The notes: a model not told the origin generated them from the letters alone. A DNA stretch of 64,000 nt from a virus (IMGVR_UViG_3300025168_000049:22775-86774); one strand, 5' to 3'. Positions 1 through 8,839 are shown, counted from the first letter of the stretch. A program made the numbers and translations.

Positions 1-1
1 T

Positions 2-277
2 GCCACAGATAACTTTAATTTAGAAAAATCTTTGAAAGAATTAGATATAAAAGATAAAGAGGTTAATATAAAAGATAGGGAAGTTAATGAGAAAGTTAGA
101 AGTAATAAGTCTGGAGAAGGGCAGAGTAAAACTGAAACTGATGCAAAACGTAAAGAAACTAAACAAACAGGAGCATTAAAAAATAGAGAGTTAGCACAAA
201 AAGCTGAAGAAACTAAGCAGAAAGCTCAAGAAGCTAAAGCTAAGATCAGTGAGTCTAAGAAATCCAAAGATAAATAA
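2..277 (+). CDS. C-terminal fragment of a gene cut by the left edge, possibly portal
   Basis: The frame is open to the left edge, so this is the end of a longer protein. The in-frame TTG at 32 is probably not the real start. The 91 visible residues are almost all charged helix, rich in Lys and Glu (for example DIKDKEVNIKDREVNEK and AQKAEETKQKAQEAKAK), and should form a coiled-coil or disordered tail. The stop overlaps the next ATG (TAATG), suggesting translational coupling. It lies two genes before a scaffold-like protein and the major capsid protein, where crAss-like phages usually keep the portal, whose C-terminus can be charged and helical. The portal assignment is inference from position only; no portal-specific motif is visible. 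Confidence 0.5.
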   Translation, partial: ATDNFNLEKSLKELDIKDKEVNIKDREVNEKVRSNKSGEGQSKTETDAKRKETKQTGALKNRELAQKAEETKQKAQEAKAKISESKKSKDK

Positions 278-3006
278 TGAATAGTGAAGGAGCTTTAAGT
301 TCAGAAGAAGCATTAGCAATTATTAAGTCTTCAATGTCTGGAGAATTAGAAATTCCTGCGCACAAAGCTATAGAACAAACAGCTTTAAAACAACAGCAAG
401 AATTAGTTGCGCAACAAGAAGAACAAGAACAGTCTCAACAAGGTCCAATGCATCAGATGCCTGATGGTAGCATGATGCCAGGCGAAACTCATGGTGAAGC
501 CCCACCCCCAGCTTTAGGAAAACTAGTACCTACATATACGAAAACAGGAGATCTTGTTAATTCAGGGGATTCACTTACACAAGGATTTAGTAATGCAATT
601 GGGACTCAGCGTGGTAATATAATTGGACAACAAGGAGAATATGCTCACGGTGGTGAGCATGAAGCTCCAGAGTTAGATGATATTGATTCTATTACATATG
701 AGGATGGAGGAATTTCACCACAAAATCAAAAGACAGAGTCTGCTAAGATAGCACGTAATTATGTAAATGTTAAAGGACAGTTATATCCAAATGCAGTAGA
801 TGAAGATGGGTTAATAGAAGATAAATCTAAATTTCCAGATGATAAGGCTTTTTCTATGTATAAGGAAGCTGTTTTAGAAACAGAAGGAGAAAGATTAACA
901 GGATATTTACCTAATAATAAATTTTCAGGTGTAACTGTCGGCAGAGGTTTTGATATAGGACAGTTTAGTACAAGGCAGATTAAAACAATGTTTTCTGATG
1001 ATAAGGTTTTAATGCACAAGTTGCTTCCATATGCAAATAAAAAGAAACCTGAACTAGACAAATCAAACATAAATGGTAAAAAACTAAAGATATCATCATC
1101 AGAATCTGAAAAAATAAATGAAACTTTATTTAATCAACAATGGTCTTCTATAAAAAGTTATACAAACGGTAAAGGAGCTACTGAAGATAATGTTAAAACA
1201 TTAATGCAATTAAAACATTGGTCTGGAGCTTTAGGAAATACATCAGGAAATTTAGCTCCTAAAGGAGAAAATCATATTTGGAAAGAAATCCAAGATGGTG
1301 ACTTTGATACACAAGAGTTATATAATGCAGTTATGTTTACCCGTGAGGATTTAGGTGAAAAAACTAAAGAGAATGAATGGAAATATAATACATTAAAAAA
1401 ACATCATACTAATTTAGGTAAACAAATGAAAGAAGTGCATGGTGAAAATTGGGAAAGTGGATTAGCAGTAACACCGCCTCATCCAGGAGAGTTTCTGATG
1501 AATATGTATAAAATGCAATTAAAAAATGGAGTATTAGATAGGCGAATAGAGCATAAATATAAAAGGTGGTTACATGAAGACTGGGATAAAGATGGTGATG
1601 GAATTCCTTTTAGTATAGACAAAAATGATCATCAACATTTTGAAAGAAAATTTGCAGAAGGTGGGGTAAGAAAGTATCATAATGGAGGTGAAGGGCCAGG
1701 GCATCCTCATGAAGAGGAAGAAATAAAGCCTGACGGATATACAACTACCAAAAAGTATAATAGCGGCAGGGTTACAACACATTCAACTTTTAATGATGAA
1801 AGTAAAAGAAGTCAGGGATCCGGATATGTTAGTGCAATACCGACAGATTCAGAAAATTATATATTAAATGCAGGAATGCTTCCTGAAGTAAATATAAAAG
1901 AAAAAGATCCTAGAAGTTGGGTAAAGAGAAACTACCAAAAGTATATAGCTCCAATAGGACATGGAGTATTAGATGTTGTAGGTATGATACCTGCAGCTGG
2001 AGAATTAGCTGATGGTATTAATGCATTATGGTATACTGCAGAAGGTAATTATGAGGATGCAGCTTTGTCAAGTGCAGCTATGATTCCATTTGCAGGATGG
2101 GCAGCAACTGCAGGTAAATGGGGAAAGAATACTATTAGAGCCATGGATAAAGTAACACCTGGAGGAGGAGGAATGTATCAACAATTAAGATATTTACAAG
2201 ACGTAAATCCTAAACTCGCTGGAGAGTTAGGAATTAAAAATAAGAAGCAGATAAAAAAGATGCTTAAGAATGACCCTGCTGCGGCACAAAAAATAATTGA
2301 TGATGCAAATGCAGGAAAAGTATTTGATGGTGGTAAAAAGACAAAGTATGTAGAACCTACAGTTGATGACTTTGGTAAAAAAGTTAATACTGATGACTTG
2401 CGTAGTACGGGTGATGATATTATAGATAATAGACTACTTGATACGCAAATTGATCCTGACTTAACATTTAGAAAATCTGCTTTTGATAGAACACATCCTA
2501 ACAGAGGTGGACATACATTTAGCGATATAGCAGGAGAATATACTTGGTTAGATAACGCATCTAAAATTGATAATCATGTTATTGCACCATTTAATCCAAA
2601 GTTTAATAAAGCTGGAGATATGACTTCTTTTGATTTACAGAAACTTGATGATTATGTGCCTTTTAGTTCACATAAAATGGAATTCCCTAATCTAAATAAT
2701 ACCGGTTTTAAAAATGATTTAACTCATACAATGAAAAATTTACAAAATAACGGGTTCCATCATATGGATATGCATGGTGGTAATATACTAGTAAAATCAG
2801 ATAATTTTGGTAAGATACTAGATTATAAAATTATTGATCCAGTAGGATACACTCATGACTTCCAAAAGTCAGAAATGTTTTTAAGGAATAATCCAGAATT
2901 TCAAGATTGGGATGGAATACTTAAGAATAGAAGTAGAGTTAATGATGATATATTTAGAATCCAAAATGAGATGAAACATGGTGGACTAAGAAGAAAACGA
3001 AAATAA
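277..3006 (+). CDS. Virion protein with lysozyme-like, pre-toxin-like and kinase-like domains
   Basis: A 909-residue multidomain protein. Residues 1-150 are Gln/Glu-rich and probably disordered. Residues about 193-390 resemble the pesticin/T4-lysozyme fold: Glu201 or Glu203 before GY, then SGVTVGRGFDIGQ with Thr220 and Asp226 as the likely remaining catalytic residues. A DKDGDGIP calcium-loop-like motif lies at 437-444. Residues about 563-617 match the hydrophobic helical module that precedes the toxin domain in Rhs-type polymorphic toxins (GVLDVVGMIPAAGELADG, then AAMIPFAGWAATAGKW). Residues about 745-875 carry a kinase-like loop, HHMDMHGGN (His829, Asp831, Asn836), followed by IIDPVG with Asp854 in the DFG position. 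The five [YFM]xxGG motifs and the basic C-terminus recur in other cargo-like proteins here. Known from families: lysozyme domains in virions aid wall penetration. Inferred: the C-terminal domain may be an effector delivered with the DNA. It could instead be a purely structural degenerate kinase fold. Confidence 0.7.
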   Translation: MNSEGALSSEEALAIIKSSMSGELEIPAHKAIEQTALKQQQELVAQQEEQEQSQQGPMHQMPDGSMMPGETHGEAPPPALGKLVPTYTKTGDLVNSGDSLTQGFSNAIGTQRGNIIGQQGEYAHGGEHEAPELDDIDSITYEDGGISPQNQKTESAKIARNYVNVKGQLYPNAVDEDGLIEDKSKFPDDKAFSMYKEAVLETEGERLTGYLPNNKFSGVTVGRGFDIGQFSTRQIKTMFSDDKVLMHKLLPYANKKKPELDKSNINGKKLKISSSESEKINETLFNQQWSSIKSYTNGKGATEDNVKTLMQLKHWSGALGNTSGNLAPKGENHIWKEIQDGDFDTQELYNAVMFTREDLGEKTKENEWKYNTLKKHHTNLGKQMKEVHGENWESGLAVTPPHPGEFLMNMYKMQLKNGVLDRRIEHKYKRWLHEDWDKDGDGIPFSIDKNDHQHFERKFAEGGVRKYHNGGEGPGHPHEEEEIKPDGYTTTKKYNSGRVTTHSTFNDESKRSQGSGYVSAIPTDSENYILNAGMLPEVNIKEKDPRSWVKRNYQKYIAPIGHGVLDVVGMIPAAGELADGINALWYTAEGNYEDAALSSAAMIPFAGWAATAGKWGKNTIRAMDKVTPGGGGMYQQLRYLQDVNPKLAGELGIKNKKQIKKMLKNDPAAAQKIIDDANAGKVFDGGKKTKYVEPTVDDFGKKVNTDDLRSTGDDIIDNRLLDTQIDPDLTFRKSAFDRTHPNRGGHTFSDIAGEYTWLDNASKIDNHVIAPFNPKFNKAGDMTSFDLQKLDDYVPFSSHKMEFPNLNNTGFKNDLTHTMKNLQNNGFHHMDMHGGNILVKSDNFGKILDYKIIDPVGYTHDFQKSEMFLRNNPEFQDWDGILKNRSRVNDDIFRIQNEMKHGGLRRKRK

Positions 3007-3069
3007 GTGTTATATAATAATAGAAACCTTAAAACAACAGAAGAGTATAAAAAATATGAATATATTTCG

Positions 3070-3077
3070 TACTTTTG
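3070..3077 (+). promoter_or_regulatory. Possible Bacteroidota-type -7 element
   Basis: TACTTTTG matches the Bacteroidota housekeeping -7 consensus TAnnTTTG and lies about 30 bases before the scaffold-like gene in a 99-base gene-free stretch. No TTG-type -33 element is evident at the usual distance, so the call is weak. A TAAACCAAT motif shared with two other intergenic sites lies just downstream. Confidence 0.2.
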
Positions 3078-3105
3078 TAACCTAAACCAATAAATATATA
3101 TAGAC

Positions 3106-4227
3106 ATGAATGAACCAAATGAAAAAATCCAGCTGGATGACATCACCTTTGATGATGTTATTGGCGGTGACGGAGTCGAGACTGTAGACACTCCCAAAGA
3201 AGAATTAGAAGTAGTAGAAAATGAACTTGAGGAATTAGAATTAGAAGATCCTAAAGACGAAGATCTTGAGGATGATGATGAGTACGAGGATGAAGATGAA
3301 GATGACAATGATGAATATGAAGATGAGGAAGAAGATGAAGATGAATATGAATCAGAGTATGACGATAGTGATGACCCTGCTGAGCAACCAACTGTTATTA
3401 ATGAAATTTTAGACTCATTAGGATATGATGCTAATGATTCTTACGATGATACTGCAGAAGGTTTAACTAAGATGACTAAAGATATAGCATCTAAAATGGC
3501 AGACGATAGAATTGATGATGTGTTAGCATCTTTTCCTTTAGTAAAACAACATTTAGAATATGTTTTACATGGAGGAGAATCTAAGGAGTTTATGTCAGCA
3601 CATGATCCTGCAATAGATTATGGTGCATTTACAGTAGGAGAAGAAGATTCTAGAAGTCAACGAATGATTTTATCTAATTACTTAAAGTTAAAAGGGCATG
3701 ATAAAGAATTTTCTGACGAACTATTAGAAGATTATGAAGATAGTGGTAAATTATATCAGAAATCTTTAGCAGCGCAAAAGGCTTTAACAAGCTATCAAGA
3801 AAAAGAAAGAGAGCAAATGATTACGAATCAACGAGCTAGTCAAGAAAAAAGCAACCAAAGCCAAAGAGAATTCTGGAATGGTATTGCAGATAAGATAGAT
3901 GATTCTGATGAATTTGCTGGAGTTAGGTTAGCAGAGAGTGAGAAAAATGGTTTTTTTAATTACCTTTCTCAACCTGTTGATAAGAATGGAAGTACACAAA
4001 GAGATGTAGACCACCGTGATGCTGATATGGATGTTAAATTAGCTATTGATTATCTAATGTATAAAGGATTTGATTTAGAGAGTTTAGTAAACACAAGAGC
4101 TAAAACGGCAGGTGCTAGATCCCTGAGAGATAAGATATCTAGAAGTGAGGCTAGTGTTAAAAGTGCACGTAAAGCTTCACGAAGAAACAAGAAGTTCGAT
4201 ATAGATGATTTAGATCTTAGTATTTAA
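3106..4227 (+). CDS. Acidic scaffold-like protein upstream of the major capsid gene
   Basis: A 373-residue protein. Residues about 45-90 are almost pure Asp/Glu with scattered Tyr. The middle (about 100-230) is predicted helical, followed by a Gln/Glu-rich helical stretch. The C-terminus is strongly basic (KSARKASRRNKK) and then ends in an acidic DIDDLDLSI tail. This architecture, with an acidic flexible N-terminus, helical core and basic C-terminal capsid-contact segment, together with a position immediately before the major capsid gene, fits a scaffolding protein guiding procapsid assembly. The function is inferred from composition and position; no specific family motif was recognised. No capsid maturation protease was found in the window. 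The Asp/Glu codon run makes a long antisense Ser-rich frame that should be ignored. Confidence 0.6.
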   Translation: MNEPNEKIQLDDITFDDVIGGDGVETVDTPKEELEVVENELEELELEDPKDEDLEDDDEYEDEDEDDNDEYEDEEEDEDEYESEYDDSDDPAEQPTVINEILDSLGYDANDSYDDTAEGLTKMTKDIASKMADDRIDDVLASFPLVKQHLEYVLHGGESKEFMSAHDPAIDYGAFTVGEEDSRSQRMILSNYLKLKGHDKEFSDELLEDYEDSGKLYQKSLAAQKALTSYQEKEREQMITNQRASQEKSNQSQREFWNGIADKIDDSDEFAGVRLAESEKNGFFNYLSQPVDKNGSTQRDVDHRDADMDVKLAIDYLMYKGFDLESLVNTRAKTAGARSLRDKISRSEASVKSARKASRRNKKFDIDDLDLSI

Positions 4228-4311
4228 GAAGGCAATTTATACTTGCAATAGTATTTTTACTATAATTACCCCCTGAACTGGGAGATAGGGGCCCATTAAA
4301 ATTTTAATGAA
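4228..4311 (+). promoter_or_regulatory. Structured leader of the major capsid gene
   Basis: This 84-base gap has several self-complementary elements. ATAGTA/TACTAT with a TTTT loop is at 4248-4263. CCCCT/AGGGG with a 12-base loop is at 4270-4291. A perfect 16-base palindrome (CATTAAAATTTTAATG) at 4294-4309 ends two bases before the ATG. TGGG at 4279-4282 could alternatively pair with CCCA at 4292-4295. The elements could stabilise the capsid mRNA, partly terminate upstream transcription, or control translation. No convincing promoter was seen. Confidence 0.4.
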
Positions 4312-5760
4312 ATGGCAATAAGCGGAACTAACATAAGCGTTCAGAAAGCCTACTATAATGACAGTCAAATGACTGACATGAATAGTTTGGCTAATGCACT
4401 CTTATCTAAACCAACCGAGTTGTCACCTATAATCACGCACCTTTCAGGAAAAGATGATAAACGTTTTCCTCTTTCGTTCTTAACAGAGGGGGTAGGAAAC
4501 GTAAAATCTATTGATAGATTGGAGTATGAATATAGAGTGAAAACTCACACTTTAAAAACAAGACCTGTAGCAGTAACAAATAGTGGTATTACTGCAAACA
4601 CAACTTTTGGAGGAACATTTGAACTGGTATTTCCAGACAAATGGTTTATCTTCCCATACGTATTGATTAATGCGGCGGGAGAACAGGCAAGAATCATGGC
4701 AGAACCAGTACAATCTGCTGGAGGACAATGGAAATACTCTATGCAATTAGTAGATCCATCACCAACATCTTCACTTTCTACTGGATTTACAAATGGAGAT
4801 CTTTGGGCTCAATTATATGCACCTGTAGGAGTAGACTTCTCTAGAGGGAATGCAGCTAACTGGGAAACTCCAGGGAAAGTAAGAAACAAAATTGGTACTG
4901 TTAGAAAATCTTACCACATGTCTGGGCATGCTAAAGACTTTGTGGCAGAATTTGCTCTACCTACTAAAGGTGGAAAAAGTACTAAACTTTGGATGGACTA
5001 CGAAGAATATAATCACATGTTAAACTTCAAAGAAGAGTGTGAAATGTTTTACTGGTACGGACAAAAAACTTACGATTCAAACGGTCAAAACGCTATGCGT
5101 GATGAAAATGGCCAACCTGTAATCGTAGGTCCTGGTCTTTTGGAACAAATCATCAATACGGATACATATTCTACGATGACTGAAACAAAGATCAAAAATA
5201 TTATTGGCGATTTATTCTATGGAATGACTGATGCTAATAAAAAGCAAGTTACCCTATATACGGGAACTGGAGGAGCGCGTGAATTTGATGAAGCTCTTAA
5301 AAATCACTTTTCTGGAACTGCAGGAGGATGGAAAGTTGGTGGAGAGAATAGATTCATCACAGGATCTGGAAGATCATTAGGTATGAGTGGTTACTTTACT
5401 TCGTATGAGCATGTAGATGGCCATACTGTAAATGTAGTTAAATTACCTTTATTTGATCACGGTCCAGTAGCACAAGCTCGTACAAAGCACCCTGTTACAG
5501 GTTATTCACTTGAGTCTTACAGAATGGTATTTGTTGATCAATCAAATTATGATGGTCAGGCAAACCTACAAATGATCTCTAAGAAAGGTCGTGAGATGAT
5601 GAGATGGTGTGTAGCTGGTTCAGTAGTACCTAGAGGATTTGATTCATCTTCTTCTAGAGCGTCTGATGTTGACGGTGCTAGCGTTCACATGTTAAAAACT
5701 GCAGGTATTGTATTAAGAAGATTTGATACTTCACTTGACATTACATGTATCGCTGAATAA
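4312..5760 (+). CDS. Major capsid protein, crAss-like
   Basis: A 482-residue protein resembling crAss-like phage major capsid proteins, which adopt an HK97-type fold and form the icosahedral shell. Recognisable stretches include FPLSFLTEGVGNVKSID near the N-terminus, VFPDKWFIFPYVLI, KLWMDYEEYNHMLNFKEE, DENGQPVIVGPGLLEQI and DLFYGMTDA. Length and position after a scaffold-like gene agree. The start was chosen at the ATG two bases after a palindrome, giving MAISGTNISVQKAYYND. Codon use includes more C-ending codons than its neighbours (for example in the stretch around 5000-5200), as expected for a very highly expressed gene. It is followed by a strong hairpin. The assignment is from remembered family resemblance and would be settled by a profile search. 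Confidence 0.88.
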   Translation: MAISGTNISVQKAYYNDSQMTDMNSLANALLSKPTELSPIITHLSGKDDKRFPLSFLTEGVGNVKSIDRLEYEYRVKTHTLKTRPVAVTNSGITANTTFGGTFELVFPDKWFIFPYVLINAAGEQARIMAEPVQSAGGQWKYSMQLVDPSPTSSLSTGFTNGDLWAQLYAPVGVDFSRGNAANWETPGKVRNKIGTVRKSYHMSGHAKDFVAEFALPTKGGKSTKLWMDYEEYNHMLNFKEECEMFYWYGQKTYDSNGQNAMRDENGQPVIVGPGLLEQIINTDTYSTMTETKIKNIIGDLFYGMTDANKKQVTLYTGTGGAREFDEALKNHFSGTAGGWKVGGENRFITGSGRSLGMSGYFTSYEHVDGHTVNVVKLPLFDHGPVAQARTKHPVTGYSLESYRMVFVDQSNYDGQANLQMISKKGREMMRWCVAGSVVPRGFDSSSSRASDVDGASVHMLKTAGIVLRRFDTSLDITCIAE

Positions 5761-5802
5761 AGGAAGGCATTAATTTGCGTCTATATATATTGGTTTTTAA
5801 TT

Positions 5803-5834
5803 AAGGTTGTGGGGGAGCAATCCCTCACGGCTTT
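5803..5834 (+). terminator. GNRA-capped hairpin after the capsid gene
   Basis: A 14-bp stem (AAGGTTGTGGGGGA with TCCCTCACGGCTTT, including several G-T wobbles) is closed by a GCAA tetraloop of the GNRA class. It begins 42 bases after the capsid stop. The 3' side ends in only three T residues, so termination may be partial. It could also protect the capsid mRNA 3' end from exonucleases. Confidence 0.55.
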
Positions 5835-5901
5835 GATTAAATAATTATACGGAGAGTTATACTTTACATCCACTTAATTTAAACTTTAAAAGTACTATAT
5901 T

Positions 5902-6711
5902 ATGAGTAAGAAAATTTTTTTAAGAAGGAAAGAGGTAATGAACCATTTACCTAAAGAAGTACGCGCTGAAGCAACAGTAAAATTAAGCAGTGTGTATGTA
6001 AATCGCCAACCATTAAAAGCTTTTGATCCTAAAGAGGAAGCAAAATATTTAAATGGTATTTTAGATGTTGCACCCGATCATCAAGATTGGCCTAAACATT
6101 CTAAAACATACTGGGCAGAAATGTCTATCCCTGTAGGTTTTACAGGAGTAGAACTTGAAATTGGTACTGATGATGATGATAACCCATTGCAGATTATAGA
6201 TTTTATAAAATATAGGTTTGCAATTAAACATCCTCATGTAGCACTAACTAAAGAAGAAGCAGATGGAAACTCAATGAAACGTTTTTACATCTGGGATACT
6301 AAAAGAGATGATGTCGTTAAAAATAAGGACATACAATTAAAGAAAGATGCCTCTAGAGTATTTATTAAGTTGTCTGATGATTTAAAGTCAATGCGAAGAG
6401 TATTACGTATTATGTCTGATGTAAATCCGGACCTTTTAAGTAGAGAACAAGTAGAGAATGCTTTATATTCTTACATGGAGAAGACTCCAGCAAAATTTAT
6501 AAAGATTGCTACAGACTCAAACTTAGGAGTAAAAGCAGAAATAGAAGAAATGGTTTCTGCAGGAGTGTTACGAAAGATAGGTAATCAAATTATTTTCATT
6601 GATGAAGTAATTGGAGAAACTATGGAGAATGCAGTAGTTTATTTAAAAAACAAAAAGAACTCAGGAACATTAACTATTCTTAGAGCTAAATTGAAGGAAA
6701 TAGCGATTTAA
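5902..6711 (+). CDS. Conserved-type virion protein downstream of capsid
   Basis: A 269-residue soluble protein with a basic start (MSKKIFLRRKEVMNHLPKEV) and alternating alpha/beta character. No catalytic motif, signal peptide or membrane segment is visible. The C-terminal third (about 185-269) looks like a compact helical or winged-helix-like unit containing EEMVSAGVLRKIGNQIIFID. It lies between the capsid gene and a connector-like gene and ends directly against the next ATG, so it is probably co-expressed with them. A virion or assembly role (head completion, connector accessory) is inferred from position. The winged-helix appearance would also allow DNA or RNA binding. The family was not identified with certainty. 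Confidence 0.6.
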   Translation: MSKKIFLRRKEVMNHLPKEVRAEATVKLSSVYVNRQPLKAFDPKEEAKYLNGILDVAPDHQDWPKHSKTYWAEMSIPVGFTGVELEIGTDDDDNPLQIIDFIKYRFAIKHPHVALTKEEADGNSMKRFYIWDTKRDDVVKNKDIQLKKDASRVFIKLSDDLKSMRRVLRIMSDVNPDLLSREQVENALYSYMEKTPAKFIKIATDSNLGVKAEIEEMVSAGVLRKIGNQIIFIDEVIGETMENAVVYLKNKKNSGTLTILRAKLKEIAI

Positions 6712-7860
6712 ATGAATATAACAAATATGCATATAGCAATTCAGCAAGGAGTGGATAAAATCAATTCACTCCAAGCTGATATGCTTTTACCTCAAGAGAT
6801 AGATATGGAAATTAATAAAGCTCAAATGAAATTTATTAATTCTAAATACGGTAAGAACAATGTTTATAGGAAAGGTTTTGAGATGAACCAAAAAAGAATT
6901 GATGATCTCAGAACATTAGTAACTGATCATGTTGGAAATTGTACTTATAAAGGACAAGTTTTACAAGGGATGAATCAGACTTTTCATGCAGACACTGTAC
7001 AATTACCTACTGATTATATGTATTTAGTTAGTCAGCAGTCTCATGTATGGTTAAATAATTGCTTAACAATGTCGTCCTATATGATTTATCCGGATCCATT
7101 ATATTATTTTAGAGTTAGCTTACAAGATTTTATATGTGATGAAGGTACTTATATTGTAGATGATATAAAATTATATCAAGATGCAGGAGATGGTACTAAT
7201 CTTAATATAGAAACATTATGGACTAATCCTGGTTATGTTATTAGTGTAGCCGGTGATATTGAAATAGCTAGAACATCCTTTAATGGAGTATCTACAGCAG
7301 CACAAACAACTTGGTGGGAAGAATATTCTCCATCTGCATTAGCACATCCAGGAGAATTTATTGTAGTAGTTAATCCTACAAATCTACCATGGACGTTTAA
7401 TGCTGATCCTGACGCAGGAGTTGTTACAACTTTAGTAGGACGTAATGGAAGTACACATGTATCTGCCGCAAGGCCATTAGTTTTAGGAACAAACTATGAT
7501 GAAAAAAGATACCCTGCAGCGTTTAGTAATCAGTTAGTAGTAAATAATACTTTTGTCCAGCACGATGATATATTTGCTATGTTACCTGATCCATTTAATA
7601 CGACTGCATATACAGACCCTCTTACAACAATGAGAGATAAATATTTAGATATATATACAGATGACACTTTTATAATAGACAAAGTTAATATTACGTATAT
7701 AAGAGAACCAGCAGAAATTTCACTACCTTTGCTGCAGAGCTGTGAGTTGCCAGAACATACACATCTAGAAATTGTAGATATGGCAATAAGTAGCATACTT
7801 GAGGGACTTAGTGACCCTCGTTATAAAACTCAACAATTAGAGTTGGGTAAGAATGAATAA
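6712..7860 (+). CDS. Putative head-tail connector (ring) protein
   Basis: A 382-residue protein. The N-terminus (about 1-75) is helical, with the pattern LLPQEIDMEINKAQMKF and FEMNQKRIDDLRTLV, which I associate with ring/connector-type structural proteins of crAss-like phages. The central part is beta-rich (about 90-330) with many aromatic residues. A helical C-terminus follows, containing ELPEHTHLEIVDMAISSILE. No enzymatic motif is visible. The gene begins immediately after its upstream neighbour's stop and is followed by a putative capsid-decoration gene. Expected role: a ring of subunits under the portal sealing the head-tail junction. The family assignment is moderate and rests on sequence resemblance and synteny. 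Confidence 0.6.
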   Translation: MNITNMHIAIQQGVDKINSLQADMLLPQEIDMEINKAQMKFINSKYGKNNVYRKGFEMNQKRIDDLRTLVTDHVGNCTYKGQVLQGMNQTFHADTVQLPTDYMYLVSQQSHVWLNNCLTMSSYMIYPDPLYYFRVSLQDFICDEGTYIVDDIKLYQDAGDGTNLNIETLWTNPGYVISVAGDIEIARTSFNGVSTAAQTTWWEEYSPSALAHPGEFIVVVNPTNLPWTFNADPDAGVVTTLVGRNGSTHVSAARPLVLGTNYDEKRYPAAFSNQLVVNNTFVQHDDIFAMLPDPFNTTAYTDPLTTMRDKYLDIYTDDTFIIDKVNITYIREPAEISLPLLQSCELPEHTHLEIVDMAISSILEGLSDPRYKTQQLELGKNE

Positions 7861-7884
7861 TTATTAATATAAAAATTAGAAAAG

Positions 7885-8823
7885 ATGAGACAAGTTTTAA
7901 TCGGAGACGATGTGCTATCAACTGCCGCAGGAGGTGTAGAAGCACAAGTAATTAACCCTGCAACTGGACTAGCTATTCCAATGGCTGCTTCTATGGTTTA
8001 TGGAACAAATGGTACTGCTAATACACACCAATTTATAAGATTTATCAGACAAGGTGCTGCTGGTGTTGCTGATATAGTAACTCCATGGATTGATGGTGCA
8101 CATATCAATTATTATGATGGTGTATCAGGTACAATTGATGTTGCACAAGCAATGACATTAACGTATACTGCTGCAACTACTGCTGGAGATATTACTACAA
8201 AGTTAATTGATACTAGTTCTGGTACTGAGCCTTTCACAAGATATAGTTGTGAGGTTGCTTCTGGTGCTTCTGGTACTACAGCTGCTGCTAATACTGCTGC
8301 ACAAATGACTGCTGATATTACTTCAGGTAAGTTAAAAGGCGTAGCAACTGCTGCTAATGTTGGTGCTACTCTTACAGTAACAGGATTATTATACACTGGA
8401 TCAGGTGAAGCAAAAGTTGCACCTGCTAAGTTTGTAAGTGCTTTTGAAGACAGTGGTCTAACAGGAGTTACATGTACTGAAGCTGGTACACAATACGTAA
8501 AAAATTCAGGAGCTGGGAATTATATCCTAGATCTAGAAAAAGAAGTACAAGGAATGAGCTACGGATACTACAATAGAATCTCAATGCCTAATGTTCCAGA
8601 TACTTTTGCTGCTGTGGGTACAATTTATGATGTATACACATTAACATGGGGTAACACTTCAGCTGGACAAATAAGAGGGGTAGATAATTTAAGAGACCTT
8701 AAAATTTGTACACCTGCTGGAGCTGGTACTTGGGCACAAACTGCTGGATTTGAAGCTTTCCTTGACAATTGGTTAGCAACAGTTCCTGCACTTAATTACA
8801 CTGCTGGACAAGTAGCATTATAA
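7885..8823 (+). CDS. Ala/Thr/Gly-rich beta structural protein (capsid decoration or fibre)
   Basis: A 312-residue protein rich in Ala, Thr, Gly and Ser and poor in charge, with alternating beta-type segments. No membrane segment, signal peptide or catalytic motif is visible. The middle part (residues about 95-180) is nearly all small residues, such as SGASGTTAAANTAAQ, suggesting an exposed beta domain or a stalk. A clear intrinsic terminator follows, suggesting strong expression as a multicopy virion component. Position between a connector-like gene and the cysteine-rich module suggests a head-decoration protein, head fibre or tail component. I do not recognise the family. Confidence 0.55.
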   Translation: MRQVLIGDDVLSTAAGGVEAQVINPATGLAIPMAASMVYGTNGTANTHQFIRFIRQGAAGVADIVTPWIDGAHINYYDGVSGTIDVAQAMTLTYTAATTAGDITTKLIDTSSGTEPFTRYSCEVASGASGTTAAANTAAQMTADITSGKLKGVATAANVGATLTVTGLLYTGSGEAKVAPAKFVSAFEDSGLTGVTCTEAGTQYVKNSGAGNYILDLEKEVQGMSYGYYNRISMPNVPDTFAAVGTIYDVYTLTWGNTSAGQIRGVDNLRDLKICTPAGAGTWAQTAGFEAFLDNWLATVPALNYTAGQVAL

Positions 8824-8839
8824 TAGTATTACTAATAAC

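Noticed and set aside
32-277. TTG at 32 as the true start of the first gene
   Set aside because: The same frame stays open to the left edge and codes for continuous charged sequence, so the gene is cut by the window rather than starting there.
2901-3308. Minus-strand Ser-rich frame of 135 codons
   Set aside because: It is the antisense image of the Asp/Glu-rich codon run of the scaffold-like gene and has no start context or neighbours on that strand.
4270-4295. H-type pseudoknot in the capsid leader (CCCCT/AGGGG with TGGG/CCCA)
   Set aside because: The second stem would have to cross the first with no linker bases, which is sterically unlikely; the pairings are more likely alternatives.
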